In this document: in pieces, positions 1 to 10,860 of the stretch
Numbering within the stretch: position 1 is the stretch's first letter
Layout of the letters: every line of letters begins with the position of its first letter
Assembly: GCF_902167145.1 (NCBI RefSeq)
Contig: NC_050104.1
Coordinates: 94,747,849-94,811,848, forward strand
DNA length: 64,000 bases
From: Zea mays
Lineage: Eukaryota; Streptophyta; Magnoliopsida; Poales; Poaceae
Direction of reading: 5' to 3'
The notes under the pieces: model-generated
What the model saw: only the letters and a program-made list of their open reading frames with translations
Told to the model about the DNA's origin: nothing
The model's database searches: none
Program-made: the position numbers and the translations under genes

Positions 1-283
1 CAAGCCAACCACACCTCCATTGTTTAGTGCCATCCATAGTCCTATATATTTTCTCTCCTCTATGATAGTACCTACCTCTTTCAAGCATTCCTTTACAAGT
101 TTCACTGCTCTCTTTGATTGCAAACCCTAACTCGTTTTATTAAAACATTGTTAGGGTTTCATATTTTGAACTTCATTGATTAATGTCCATGACGATCCTA
201 AACCCTAAGAGCATCCATCCACATATTTGTCCTTTCAATAATGTTTCTTGTTAAGTAGTTCTCTAGTTCACTTGTTGAGGTTG
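1..283. other. AT-rich flank left of the Huck-type element, unassigned
   Basis: No open frame or recognisable domain is visible. The sequence is AT-rich and continues after the Huck-type insertion at 11366, because the GTTAT duplication marks both borders. It is therefore the older DNA into which the element inserted. Confidence 0.5.
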
Positions 284-288
284 GTTAT
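284..288. repeat. Target-site duplication (GTTAT) of the Huck-type element, left copy
   Basis: GTTAT lies directly before the LTR start TGTCGGCG and again directly after the LTR end CCCCGACA at 11361-11365. A perfect 5-bp match is the expected integrase footprint and shows that both outer borders are intact. Confidence 0.95.
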
Positions 289-2023
289 TGTCGGCGTTTC
301 GAGACCGGGGGGTCCCCGAGCCGACGAGTGAGTGTGCCGCGTGCCCCAGCCCAGATGGGTCGAGCGCGTGGGCGAGCGCGAAGGGAGGAGAAGCGAGGTG
401 GCCGGAGACGGGCGTGAGAGAGGTGGAAATCCCGCGGCCTTCGTGTTCGTCCCGCGCCCAGGTCGGGTGCGCTTGCAGTAGGGGGGTTATAAGCGTCCAC
501 GCGGGTGAGGGAAGCGAGCGGCCCCAAGAGAGCGCTTGTCCCGTCCTCGTCCCGCGCGGACAACCTTCTCTAAGAAGGCCCTGGTCCTTCCTTTTATAGG
601 CGTAAGGAGAGGATCCAGGTGTACAATGGGGGTGTAGCAGAGTGCTACGTGTCTAGCGGAGGGAGAGCTAGCGCCCTAAGTACATGTCAATGTGGCAGCC
701 GGAGAGATCTGGGCACCCTGCTGGCGTGATGTCGTGGCTGTCGGAGAAGCAACGGAGCCTAGCGGAGGGACAGCTGTCGGAGCGGTCGAGTCCTTGCTGA
801 CGTCCACTTGCTTCCGTAAGAGAGCTGAGAGCCGCCGTCGTCACAGAGCTTGTGGGGCGCCATCATTGCCCATCTGGCGGAGCTAGCCAGATGGGACACC
901 GGTCTTGTTCTCTGTGACCCGAGTCGGCTCGGGGTAGGATGATGATGGCGCTTCCCGTTGACGTGGCGGGCCTGTGCCCTAGGTCGGGCGACGTGGGGGC
1001 TCCTCCGAAGCCGAGGTCGAGTCTGTCTTCTGTTGCCGAGGCCGAGCCCGAGCCCCTGGGTCGGGCGAGGCGGAGGTCGTTCGGCAGAGGCCAGAGCGGA
1101 GTCCGAGCCCTGGGGTCGGGCGAGGCGGAGTTCGTCGTCTTCCGGGGCTGAGCCCGAGTCCGAGCCCTGGGTCGGGCGGGGCGGAGTTTGCCGTCTTCCG
1201 GGTCTTAGCCCGAGTCCGAGCCCTGGGTCGGGCGGAGCGGAGTTCGCCGTCTTCCGAGTCTTAGCCCGAGTCCGAGCCCTGGGTCGGGCGGAGCTGAGTT
1301 CGCCGTCTTCCGGGTCTTAGCCCGAGTCCGAGCCCTGGGGTCGGGCGGAGCGGAGTTCGCCGTCTTCCGGGTCTTAGCCCGAGTCCGAGCCCTGGGGTCG
1401 GGCGGAGCAGAGTTCGTCGTCTTCTGGGTCTTAGCCCGAGTCCGAGCCCTGGGGTTGGGCGGAGCGGAGTTCGCCGTCTTCCGGGTCTTAGCCCGAGTCC
1501 GAGCCCTGGGGTCGGGCGGAGCGGAGTTTCCTATGGCGCCTTTGGCAAGACCTGACTGCCTGTCAGACTCACTCTGTCGAGTGGCACTGCAGTCGGAGTG
1601 GCGCAGGCGGCGCTGTCCTTCTGTCAGACCGGTCAGTGGAGCGGCGGAGTGACGACGGTCACTTCGGCTCTGCCGGGGGGCGCGCGTCAGGATAGAGGTG
1701 TCAGGCCGCCTTTGCGTTAAATGCTCCTGCAACTCGGTCAGTCGGTGCGGCGATTTAGTCAGGGTTGCTTCTTAGCGAAGCCACGGCCTCGGGCGAGCCG
1801 GAGATGTGTCCGCCGTTAATGGGGGGCCTCGGGCGAGACGGAAGTCCCTCGAGGTCGGCTGCCCTTGTCCGAGGCTAGGCTCGGGCGAAGCGTGATCGAG
1901 TCACTCGTATGGACTGATTCCTGACTTAATCGCACCCATCAGGCCTTTGCAGCTTTATGCTGATGGGGGTTACCAGCTGAGAATTAGGCGTCTTGAGGGT
2001 ACCCCTAATTATGGTCCCTGACA
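289..2023 (-). repeat. 3' LTR of the Huck-type element
   Basis: 1735 bp, from TGTCGGCG at the left edge to CCCTGACA at the right edge. On the minus strand it is the downstream LTR. A TATA-like box reads TATAAAAG on the minus strand near 591-600. The LTR is 57 bp longer than its partner at 9683-11360, which equals one extra unit of the internal tandem array. Confidence 0.9.
1128..1523. repeat. Seven-unit ~57-bp tandem array in the Huck-type 3' LTR
   Basis: Seven units of 56-57 bp, each beginning GAGTTCGCCGTCTTCC or a close variant. They lie in the U3 part of the LTR, upstream of the TATA-like box on the minus strand. The partner LTR has six units at 10522-10860, so the array changed by one unit after or during the last replication. 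Confidence 0.9.
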
Positions 2024-2037
2024 GTAGCCCCCGAGCC
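2024..2037 (-). promoter_or_regulatory. Polypurine tract of the Huck-type element
   Basis: On the minus strand this reads GGCTCGGGGGCTAC immediately before the 3' LTR. This is the position and composition of a plus-strand primer for reverse transcription. Related CTCGGGGGCTA-like copies occur inside the 3' noncoding region near 2155, 3740 and 5733. Confidence 0.75.
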
Positions 2038-2756
2038 TCGAAGGGAGTGTTAGCACTCGCTTGGAGGCTTTCGTCGCACTTTTTTGCAAGGGGACCAGCC
2101 TTTCTCGGTTGCATTTTGTTCCGGTGGGTGCGCGCGAGCGCACTCGCCGGGTGTAGCCCCCGAGGCCTCGGAGGAGTGGTTTCACTCCTTCGAGGTCTTA
2201 ATGCCTTGCGTAATGCTTCGGCTGGTCTGGTTGTTTCCTCATGCGAACTGGCCGTAGCCTGGGTACACGGTCGGGGCCCAAGCTCTCGGGCTGGTATGTT
2301 GACGCTGTCAACGGTTTGGCCGGAGCCGGGTTTGCGAGAGCTTCCCCCGAGCCTCCGCACAGGGCGAGAGGACGATCAGGGACAGACTCGGCTTTTTTAC
2401 ATACGCCCCTGCGTCGCCTTTCCGCAAGGAGGAGGGGGGAGAGCGCCATGTTACCCTCGATGGGCACCGAACATGGTGTCTCCGGTGAGCTGCAAGCGGG
2501 TAATCCGAGTGGACGTCCGTGCCCCGTTCGTTGGGGGTCGGCTAGGGGCCCAGAGGCACGCCCAAAAGTACCTGCGGGTGATCTGCCGGACCCGGTCCCC
2601 TGGCGACGGGGTCCGAGGGCTCGATGCCTCCCTCCGATGGGATTCCGTTACAAGATCGTTCCCGCTGGTCTCGGAAATGTCCTAGGGTACCTCGGGAGCG
2701 CAGCCCGAGCCTCGGTTATGTATCGAACGTACCCCTGGTCATCCCTCGCTCGGCGT

Positions 2757-2978
2757 CTGAGGCGACTGTGAACCCTTCGGGGGCCAGCCTTCGAACCCCT
2801 GATCAGTAATGGGCGCGGAGCCCGAGTAGCCTGAGGCGGCCATGGAGCCCTTCGGGGGGCCGGCCTTCGAACCCCTGACCAGTAGTGGGTGTCGGGCCCA
2901 CGCGATCTGAGGCGACTGTTGAACCCTTCAGAGGGCCAGCCTTCGAACCTCTGATCAGTAGGGGGGCTCGGAGCCCGG
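2757..2978. repeat. Three-unit ~74-bp tandem repeat in the Huck-type 3' region
   Basis: Units start at 2757, 2831 and 2907 with CTGAGGCG, and each contains the block CCAGCCTTCGAACC or CCGGCCTTCGAACC. Units are 72-76 bp and diverged by several substitutions, so the array is older than the insertion. Confidence 0.8.
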
Positions 2979-4721
2979 TTCCTTCACAGAGAAGGATCCT
3001 TTTCGGGGTATCCCCCTTTCCCGGTCCCTGTTGCAAGAGATAGAGAAAGAGGAAAAAAGGAAAAGGATACGAAATCGAACGACGTGGCGTACCTTTTTTG
3101 GCGCGGTTATTACGGCGAAGGCGAAGCGTCGCCCGCTTCTCCTGCCAGAGGCGCCGCCTGTCCCGCCGCGGAGTTAATGCGACGGGGCGAGTGGTTGGCG
3201 GGGCGGCCGTTGCGCGTGCGCGAGCCGTTCGAGGAACGGATCACGGGCGCACCGTCTTCACGCCGTGGGAGGAGGCTCTCTTGCTGTCCCTGGACGTGAC
3301 GTGAGCCTGGCTGACGACGTGACTGCTGCTCCCGCCCGCCTGCCACCGTCATTACTGCCGGCCCACTTTCGGCCGCATTGACCGTCGCGCCAGGCTGGCG
3401 CTGCTGGGTCGTGCGCTGGGTCGCCTCAAGTCGCGGCATAGGTTCCGCAACCGAAGAGGTGCGACGGTGGCGCAAGTGGCGGTGCGGTTGCTTGCATGCA
3501 GCAACTGGCGCGCTGGTTGCGTGACGCGTGGGCCTGGGCCTCCAAGCTGGCGTGTCAGAAGTCGGAGAAGCGCGTCCACCTGGCGCGGTTGCATGCCGCC
3601 TGCATGGCTGCCCGCCCCTTCCGCCCGTTGGTCTAGGCAAAAGTGGGGGGTCGCTTGTAACCGCTGGGCGGTTGTGTGCACCACGCGCGGCGGTTTGGCT
3701 TCTTCTGCTCTGAGCCGGTCTGCATGACATGCGGGACCCAGCCCCCGAGCCGCAGGGGAGGGCCTTGGAGCGTGTTGGAGAAGACTCAGCCCGTGGTGTT
3801 TGGGGGCGCACGTAGGGAGAGTTGCCTTTAAAAGGAGGGCGACCCCTTTCGGAAGGCAACCATGTCTTCTTCCTCCCTTATGCGTCGTGTCTTTCCATCT
3901 TCCAAGCCCCCGGATGGGGGGTATCCGCCGTCTTTCCGCCTCCTTGTTGGAGGAACGCAACTCCGTGGGAGTTGGTACCTTTCAGCCATCGTTTGGCTTC
4001 AAGGATTTTCATCACACTGCCTGGTTGCTCCCCTCCGCCGGTGGTCACCCAAGACGGTGACCTCCAGCTCCTGGATGGGGAGAGGCAAGCCAGGCTGTGA
4101 TCCCGCCCTCAGCATCGGGGGTGTTCGTCATCCTCGCTGGGGCGGGGAGCGAGGCGAGCCGGGGCTCTATCTCCTGCGCGGGTCGGCGAGCCACCTCCTC
4201 TTCCAGCTTCTGGTGGTGGCAATCGTCCTCCCGCGCTGCGACGGAGACGTCCTCCAGTCATGCCGGGGAAGGCGAACTGTTGCTGTCCAGCTAGGATGCA
4301 ACATTCCGTCCTTTCCCCCGCATTCGCGGCGAGGACGGCAGCGAGGATCTGCCGGAGCACTTGGGGGCGGCCCGCTCTTTGGCTTTGATGGCCGGTTCGC
4401 GTCCCTTGAGCGGGACCGCGGACAAGAGCCCTCCGGTGGCCGCGTCTACCCGGGACCATGGCTGCTGCTGCAGAGGTCGCTGGCGAGCCTCCCGATGTTC
4501 GTCACCCCGCAGGCTCGAGGTCGCTCGTACCCACGGGGACGGAACCGGAGTTCCGTTTGTGATGGCACCTTGGATGCTAGTGTCTTTGTTCATTGTGGCT
4601 GTCGAGGCCTGAACATGTATGTAATTTCGGCATGGAGCCGTGTTTTTTCTTTATTTTCGAGCACTAAGTCTCGCCTGTTGATTATCTGAACCGCTTCACC
4701 AAGCGTGAGTCGCCCTGTGTA

Positions 4722-5602
4722 AAGGTGACGAGTGAGGTATCCGTATCCCAGAGGCGTAGGAGTCCCTCGGCTCGATCAGCCTTGTTGTCTGAGGCTCCTC
4801 TAGCTTAGTTAAAGGGACCCCTTGGCCGCTCTTCGATGAGCCGAAGCCAGGGGTAGCGATATCAGTACGAACAGAGGCGGAGTTGGCTCGAAAATGGGAA
4901 CCTGGTTGGCCGGAGCCTAGCCGGGTTGCCCGTCAGAGGGGCCGACGCCGGAGTCGATTAGCCGAGGCCTCGGGTCGGGCTGGCGCCCTTGGAAGATGGT
5001 TGGCCGAGGCCCCAGGGGTAACCGGCCGAGCCGCCTGCTCGGGCCAGATTCCCGGAGAAGTCCCTGGGCCGCGTCGCCGTCCGAGGCTGGGTCGGACCTC
5101 GCTGAAGGCGTCGTCGATGCCGAGGGTGCTACAGCCCCCTTCAGCGTGAAGACCCGAGCCTGCAGGATCAGATTGTCTTGTAGCGTGTGCCTTCTGCGGC
5201 CGCCGAGGCCAGAAAACACACCCTCGCTGCGTTGTAAAGCCGCGTCTCCTTTCCTCTTATTTCGAGCATCTGGACTTTCCGTCGGTAACAGGGATGTTTG
5301 CGTGGGCGAGAGTTGCTTCTCGCGGAAGGTGATGAGTGAGGTATCCGTATCCCGGAGGCGTGGGAGTCCCTCGGCTCGGTCGGCCTTGCCGCTTACGCGT
5401 ACTTTCTCCCGTCCATGAGGCCATGTCACTGATTCAGTCGAGAAGGCTTGAAGGACCGCCTCGGCAGAAGAGCTTCCGAACGTGAAGACTTGTTCGGTCC
5501 GCGGAATCACTTTATCCGAACGCGAGTTACTTATCGCAGAAGGTGATGAGTGAGGTATCTGTATCCCGGAGGCGTAGGAGTCCCTCGGCTCGGTCAGCCT
5601 TG
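4722..5602. repeat. Three spaced copies of a ~65-bp repeat in the Huck-type 3' region
   Basis: Copies at about 4722-4784, 5325-5391 and 5539-5602 share the block GTGAGGTATCCGTATCCC (one base differs in the third copy) followed by GGAGTCCCTCGGCTCG. They are direct repeats separated by roughly 540 and 150 bp. Function unknown. Confidence 0.8.
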
Positions 5603-5833
5603 GCTGCTTATGTGTACTCCATCGTTTCTAGGATCCGCTTTTCGAAGTAGTCAAAAAGCACGAAAGAAATTCTGCTAAAAAGAGATCCTTTTTTGAGGAA
5701 AATTTCGACGCAGAGGGGGTCTCCCCCCTTTTAGCCCCCGAGGGAGGGTCGGGCTTTGCCGAGGCGAGGCCGACCCTTCCTTGATGACTAAACTTTGCGT
5801 GGGTGCGAGGTATATGAACAACTTGAAAACATC

Positions 5834-7234
5834 TTAAGGGTAGAAGCGACGTAGCTGTTTGATGTTCCAAGCGTTGCCGTAGATCTCGCCTTGATTGTTG
5901 GCCAGCTTGTATGTTCCGGGCTTCAGAACTTTGGTCGGACTCTTTCATCCGGATCTGGTGATACCCTGAGTAGGCATCGAGGAAGGACAGGGTTTCGCAC
6001 CCAGCAGTGGAATCCACGATTTGATCGATGCGAGGCAGAGGGTAGGGAACCTTCGGACATGCTTTGTTGAGACCAGTGTAGTCTACACACATCCACCATT
6101 TCCCCCTTTCTTCCTCACAACCACAGGGTTGGCAAGCCATTCGGGATGGAATGCCTCTTTGATGAACCCTGCTGCCATTAGCTTGTGGATCTCCTCGCCT
6201 ATCACTCTGCGCTTCTCCTCGTCGAATCGGCGCAGAGGCTGCCTGACGGGTCGGGCTCCGGCCCGAATATCCAGCGAGTGCTCGGCGACATCCCTCGGTA
6301 TGCCGGGCATGTCCGAGGGACTCCACGCAAAGACGTCGGCGTTTGCGCGGAGAAAGTCGACGAGCACTGCTTCCTATTTGGGGTCGAGCCTGGAACCAAT
6401 CCGGATCTGCTTGGAGGTGTCGCCACTGGGGTCGAGAGGGACGGCCTTAACCGTCTCCGCTGGCTCGAAGTTGCCGGCATGACGCTTCACGTCTGGCACC
6501 TCTTTGGAGAGGTTCTCCAGGTCGGCGATGAGGGCCTCGAACTCGGCGAGGGCCTCGGCGTACTCCACGCACTCCACGTCGCATTCGAACGCGTGATTGT
6601 ACGTGGGGCCGACGGTGATGACCCCGTTGGGGCCCGGCATCTTGAGCTTCAGGTAGGTGTAGTTGGGGACAGCCATGAACTTCGCGTAGCATGGCCTCCC
6701 CAGTACCGCATGGTAGGTTCCTCGGAACCCGACCACCTCGAACGTCAAGGTCTCCCTTCGGAAGTTGGAGGGCGTTTTGAAGCAGACGGGAAGGTCGAGT
6801 CGTCCGAGGGGCTGGACGCGCTTCCCAGGGATGATTCCGTGGAATGGCGCAGCGCCTGCCCGGACGGAGGACAGATCGACGCGCAGGAGCCTGAGGGTCT
6901 CGGCGTAGATGATGTTGAGGCAGCTGCCCCCATCCATCAGGACCTTGGTGAGCCTGACGTCGCCGATGACGGGGTCGACGACGAGCGGGTACTTTCCCGG
7001 GCTCGGCACGTGGTCGGGGTGGTCAGCTTGGTCGAAGGTGATGGGCTTGTCGGACTAGTCTAGGTAGGCTGGCGCCGCCACCTTCACCGAGCAGACCTCC
7101 CGGCGCTCTTGCTTGCGATGCCGAGCCGAGACATTCGCTGCATGCCCACCGTAGATCATGAAGCAGTCGCGGACCTCGGGGTACTCTCCTGCTTGGTGAT
7201 CTTCGTTCTTGTCGTCGTCGCGGGCCCTGCCACC
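5834..7234 (-). pseudogene. pol: Broken protease-RT part of Huck-type pol, fused by deletion to the last pol codons
   Basis: This continues in frame from gag. The aspartic protease carries the Tat-type active site DGGS (VLMDGGSCLN, near 6935). RT then follows with FIKEAFHPEWLANPVVVRKK and, after a one-base frameshift near 6105, CVDYTGLNKACPKVPYPLP and FLDAYSGYHQ. In-frame TAG codons lie at 7055-7057 and 6374-6376. After MKESDQ (about 5940) the sequence jumps to KPGTYKLANNQGEIYGNAWN and ends RRFYP-stop at 5834, which is the usual end of the polyprotein in this lineage. The RT YxDD box, RNase H and integrase catalytic core are therefore absent. The junction lies in about 5931-5942. The protein would be non-functional. 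Confidence 0.85.
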
Positions 7235-9622
7235 CTATGCGGGTGGCCCGGCCCTATGGAAGTGGCGCCAAAGCATGACGCACTCCTCGAGGGTGTGCTT
7301 GACGGACCCCTGATGGTAGGGGCACGGCTCCTTGAGCATCTTGTCGAAGAGGTTAGCACCTCCGGGGGGCTTCCGAGGGTTCTTGTACTCGGCGGCGGCG
7401 ACAAGGTCCGCGTCAGCGGCGTCGCGTTTTGATTGCGACTTCTTCTTGCCCTTCTTCTTGGCGCCGTGCGGAGTAGACGCCTCGGGAGCCTCTTCCGATG
7501 GGCGGCCCTGGGGCTGCTTGTCCTTTTGGAAGATAGCCTCGACCGCCTCCTGGCCAGAGGCGAACTTGGTAGCGATGTCCATCAGCTCGCTCGCCCTGGT
7601 GGGGGTCTTGCGACCCAACTTGCTCACCAGGTCACGGCAGGTGGTGCCGGCGAGGAACGCGCCGATGACATCCGAGTCGGTGATGTTGGGCAGCTCGGTG
7701 CGCTGCTTCGAGAATCGCCGGATGTAGTCCCGGAGCGACTCTCCCGGCTGTTGCCAGCAGCTCCGAAGGTCCCAGGAATTTCCGGGGCGCACGTACGTGC
7801 CCTGGAAATTGCCGGCGAAGGCTTGGACCAAGTCGTCCCAGTTGGAGATCTGCCTCGGAGGCAGGTGCTCCAACCAGGCGCGAGCAGTGTCGGAGAGGAA
7901 CAGGGGAAGGTTGCGGATGATGAGGTTGTCGTCGTCCGTTCCACCCAGTTGGCAGGCCAGGCGGTAGTCCGCGAGCCACAGTTTCGGCCTCGTTTCCCCC
8001 GAGTACTTTGTGATAGTAGTCGGGGGTCGGAACCGGGTCGGGAACGGCGCCCGTCGGATGGCCCGACTGAAGGCCTGCGGACCGGGTGGTTCGGGCGAGG
8101 GACTCCGATCCTCCCCGCTGTCGTAGCGCCCCCCACGCCTGGGGTGGTAGCCTCGGCGCACCCTTTCGTCGAGGTGGGCCCGACGGTCGCGACGGTGGTG
8201 CTCGTTGCCGAGGTGGCCCGGGGCCGCAGGCGCGGTGTTGCGCGTGCGTCCGGTGTAGACCGAGGCTTCCCGCATGAATCGGGAAGTCGCGGCGTGAGGT
8301 TCCGAGGGGTATCCCTGCCTTCGGGAGGCAGTGCTCTCGGCCCGTCGGGCCGCAACGCCTTCCAGGAGATTCTTGAGCTCTCCCTGGATTCGCCGACCCT
8401 CGGTGGTCGATGGCTCCGGCATCGTGCGGAGGAGCATCGCTGCGGCTGCCAGGTTCTGACCGACCCCGCTGGATGCGGGCGGCGACCTGACCCTGACATC
8501 GTTGGCGACGCGGTGCTGGAGACCCTGGGGCAGGTGACGTATTTCTCTGGCCGGGGGTTGGCCCACCCATACCTGCCCGACGTCCCGGCGGATCGTCTCA
8601 AGCGCCCCTGTTCCCTCGTCGAGCCTGGCCTGCGCCCCGCGGACTTGCTCGAGCTGTGGGTCGTGACCCCCCGCCGGAACGGGGACCACAGCTAGCTCCC
8701 GCGGGATGTCGGCGCGAGGCACCGGCCTAGGAAAATCACCGTCCTCCGGCATGCCAAGATGGTTGCCTTCGTAGGGATCCCCTAGCTCGACGTGGAAGCA
8801 TTCGCGGCTTGGGCCGCAGTCCTCGTCGCCAAGGCTGCGGTTTCCGTCGGAACAGTCGGAGAGGCAGTAGTCACATGCGGTCATGAAGTCCCGCATGGCA
8901 CTGGGGTTGCCAAATCCAGAGAAATCCCAACAGATGCTGGGATCGTCATCTTCCTCGGACCCAGAGGGCCCGTAGGTCGAGACGTCCGTCAACCGGTCCC
9001 AAGGCGACCGCATACGAAACCCCAGAGGGGTTGCACTCGCCTCAATGAGAGCGCCCGCCAAAGCGAGGTCGCTTGGCGGGTTGAGGCCGAGTCGAAAAGA
9101 CGTAAGATGGGAGTTAGTCAGTACCTTTTGGTCGACGAGGAGCGACGTAGTCACATCGGGGACTGGTTGCACCGTCGTCTCAGGTACGAGGGCGACGTCC
9201 TACAAGCTCTCCGCGAGCGCGCTGGCGTCGTCTTCTTGCTCGGGATCAGCGCGTCGCGGGGGGACGGCGCTTGCCTTCGTCTCGAACGCGAGGTCGACGC
9301 CCGGCGTGCCCTCCGTTGGGGCGCTGGGAACGTCGATTCGCTCGACGGCCGACGAAGCGCGGCCTCCCGCTTGGCCTTGGTTGCCCCACCTCCTCCTCCG
9401 TTGGCGGGGGAGAGGACGGGACGAGCTCGAATGTTGTTCTTCCACCGCGCGGGGAAGATGTCGTCGATTCCGCCGCCGGCGGGCGGGTTGTCGGCCGCCA
9501 TTGTCGTTGTCGCGCGGCGGTGGAAGGAGTATCATGTCGTAGCTGCCGTCGAACGACATGAACTCAAGACTCCCGAAACGGAGCACCGTCCCGGGCCGGA
9601 GAGGTTGCTGGAAACTGCGCAT
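7235..9622 (-). pseudogene. gag: Huck-type gag with premature stop codons
   Basis: The minus-strand frame opens at an ATG at 9622, 60 bases inside the primer site, and reads as one frame to 7235 except for a TAG at 9200-9202. The N-terminal third is Arg/Pro-rich. The retrotransposon gag domain lies in the last third, with PTTITKYSGETRPKLWLADY near residue 540 and WLEHLPPRQISNWDDLVQAF after it. It ends with a Cys/His-containing segment (CPYHQGSVKHTLEEC) and a TAG at 7235, after which the pol frame continues without a shift. In related elements gag and pol form one polyprotein, so the TAG at 7235 is probably also a mutation. Without stops the gag part would be about 796 codons. Confidence 0.8.
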
Positions 9623-9660
9623 CTGGAGCTTGACAGGAAGCTGTTCGTCAGCACGCAGCA

Positions 9661-9682
9661 GGCCCCTACCTGGCGCGCCAAC
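9661..9682 (-). promoter_or_regulatory. Primer-binding site of the Huck-type element
   Basis: On the minus strand TTGGCGCGCCAGGTAGGGG follows the 5' LTR end directly. Its place next to the LTR and its TGG start fit a site for a tRNA 3' end. I cannot assign the tRNA with certainty, but it is not the Met-initiator type seen in elements B, C and D. Confidence 0.7.
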
Positions 9683-9984
9683 TGTCGGCGTTTCGAGACC
9701 GGGGGGTCCCCGAGCCGACGAGTGAGTGTGCCGCGTGCCCCAGCCCAGATGGGTCGAGCGCGTGGGCGAGCGCGAAGGGGGGAGAAGCGAGGTGGCCGGA
9801 GACGGGCGTGAGAGAGGTGGAAATCCCGCGGCCTTCGTGTTCATCCCGCGCCCAGGTCGGGTGCGCTTGCAGTAGGGGGGTTACAAGCGTCCACGCGGGT
9901 GAGGGAAGCGAGCGGCCCCAAGAGAGCGCCTGTCCCGTCCTCGTCCCGCGCGGCCAACCTTCTCTAAGAAGGCCCTGGTCCTTC

Positions 9985-9994
9985 CTTTTATAGG
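9985..9994 (-). promoter_or_regulatory. TATA-like box in the Huck-type 5' LTR
   Basis: Minus-strand CCTATAAAAG lies about 300 bp upstream of the LTR end. That gives a U3 of roughly 1.37 kb that includes the tandem array, and a short R-U5. Position and sequence only; no transcript evidence is available. Confidence 0.55.
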
Positions 9995-10521
9995 CGTAAG
10001 GAGAGGATCCAGGTGTACAATGGGGGTGTAGCAGAGTGCTACGTGTCTAGCGGAGGGAGAGCTAGCGCCCTAAGTACATGCCAATGTGGCAGCCGGAGAG
10101 ATCTGGGCACCCTGCTGGCGTGATGTCGTGGCTGTCGGAGGAGCAACGGAGCCTGGCGGAGGGACAGCTGTCGGAGCGGTCGAGTCCTTGCTGACGTCCA
10201 CTTGCTTCCGTAAGAGAGCTGAGAGCCGCCGTCGTCACAGAGCTTGTGGGGCGCCATCATTGCCCATCTGGCGGAGCTAGCCAGATGGGACACCGGTCTT
10301 GTTCTCTGTGACCCGAGTCGGCTCGGGGTAGGATGATGATGGCGCTTCCCGTTGACGTGGCGGGCCTGTGCCCTAGGTCGGGCGACGTGGGGGCTCCTCC
10401 GAAGCCTAGGTCGAGTCTGTCTTCTGTTGCCGAGGCCGAGCCCGAGCCCCTGGGTCGGGCGAGGCGGAGGTCGTTCGGCAGAGGCCAGAGCGGAGTCCGA
10501 GCCCTGGGGTCGGGCGAGGCG

Positions 10522-10860
10522 GAGTTCGTCGTCTTCCGGGGCTGAGCCCGAGTCCGAGCCCTGGGTCGGGCGGAGCGGAGTTCGCCGTCTTCCGGGTCTT
10601 AGCCCAAGTCCGAGCCCTGGGTCGGGCGGAGCGGAGTTCGCCGTCTTCCGGGTCTTAGCCCGAGTCCGAGCCCTGGGTCGGGCGGAGCGGAGTTCGCCGT
10701 CTTCCGGGTCTTAGCCCGAGTCCGAGCCCTAGGGTCGGGCGGAGCGGAGTTCGCCGTCTTCCGGGTCTTAGCCCGAGTCCGAGCCCTGGGGTCGGGCGGA
10801 GCGGAGTTCGCCGTCTTCCGGGTCTTAGCCCGAGTCCGAGCCCTGGGGTCGGGCGGAGCG
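10522..10860. repeat. Six-unit ~57-bp tandem array in the Huck-type 5' LTR
   Basis: Six units of 56-57 bp matching the seven-unit array at 1128-1523. Unit-to-unit differences are few, so the array is homogenised within the element. Confidence 0.9.

Larger units (their letters stand above)
2038..5833 (-). other. Long 3' noncoding region of the Huck-type element
   Basis: About 3.8 kb of GC-rich sequence between the pol stop codon (5834) and the polypurine tract. Several open frames exist on both strands (for example 3110-3859 minus and 3862-4689 plus), but they are Arg/Pro/Ser-rich, overlap each other and match no domain I know, so I do not call them genes. The region does contain repeats: a three-unit tandem array at 2757-2978 and three copies of a ~65-bp sequence between 4722 and 5602. 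Confidence 0.7.

Noticed and set aside
3862..4689. 275-codon plus-strand open frame in the Huck-type 3' region
   Set aside because: It overlaps equally long minus-strand frames, has Arg/Ser/Pro-rich composition and no domain. GC-rich DNA gives such frames by chance.
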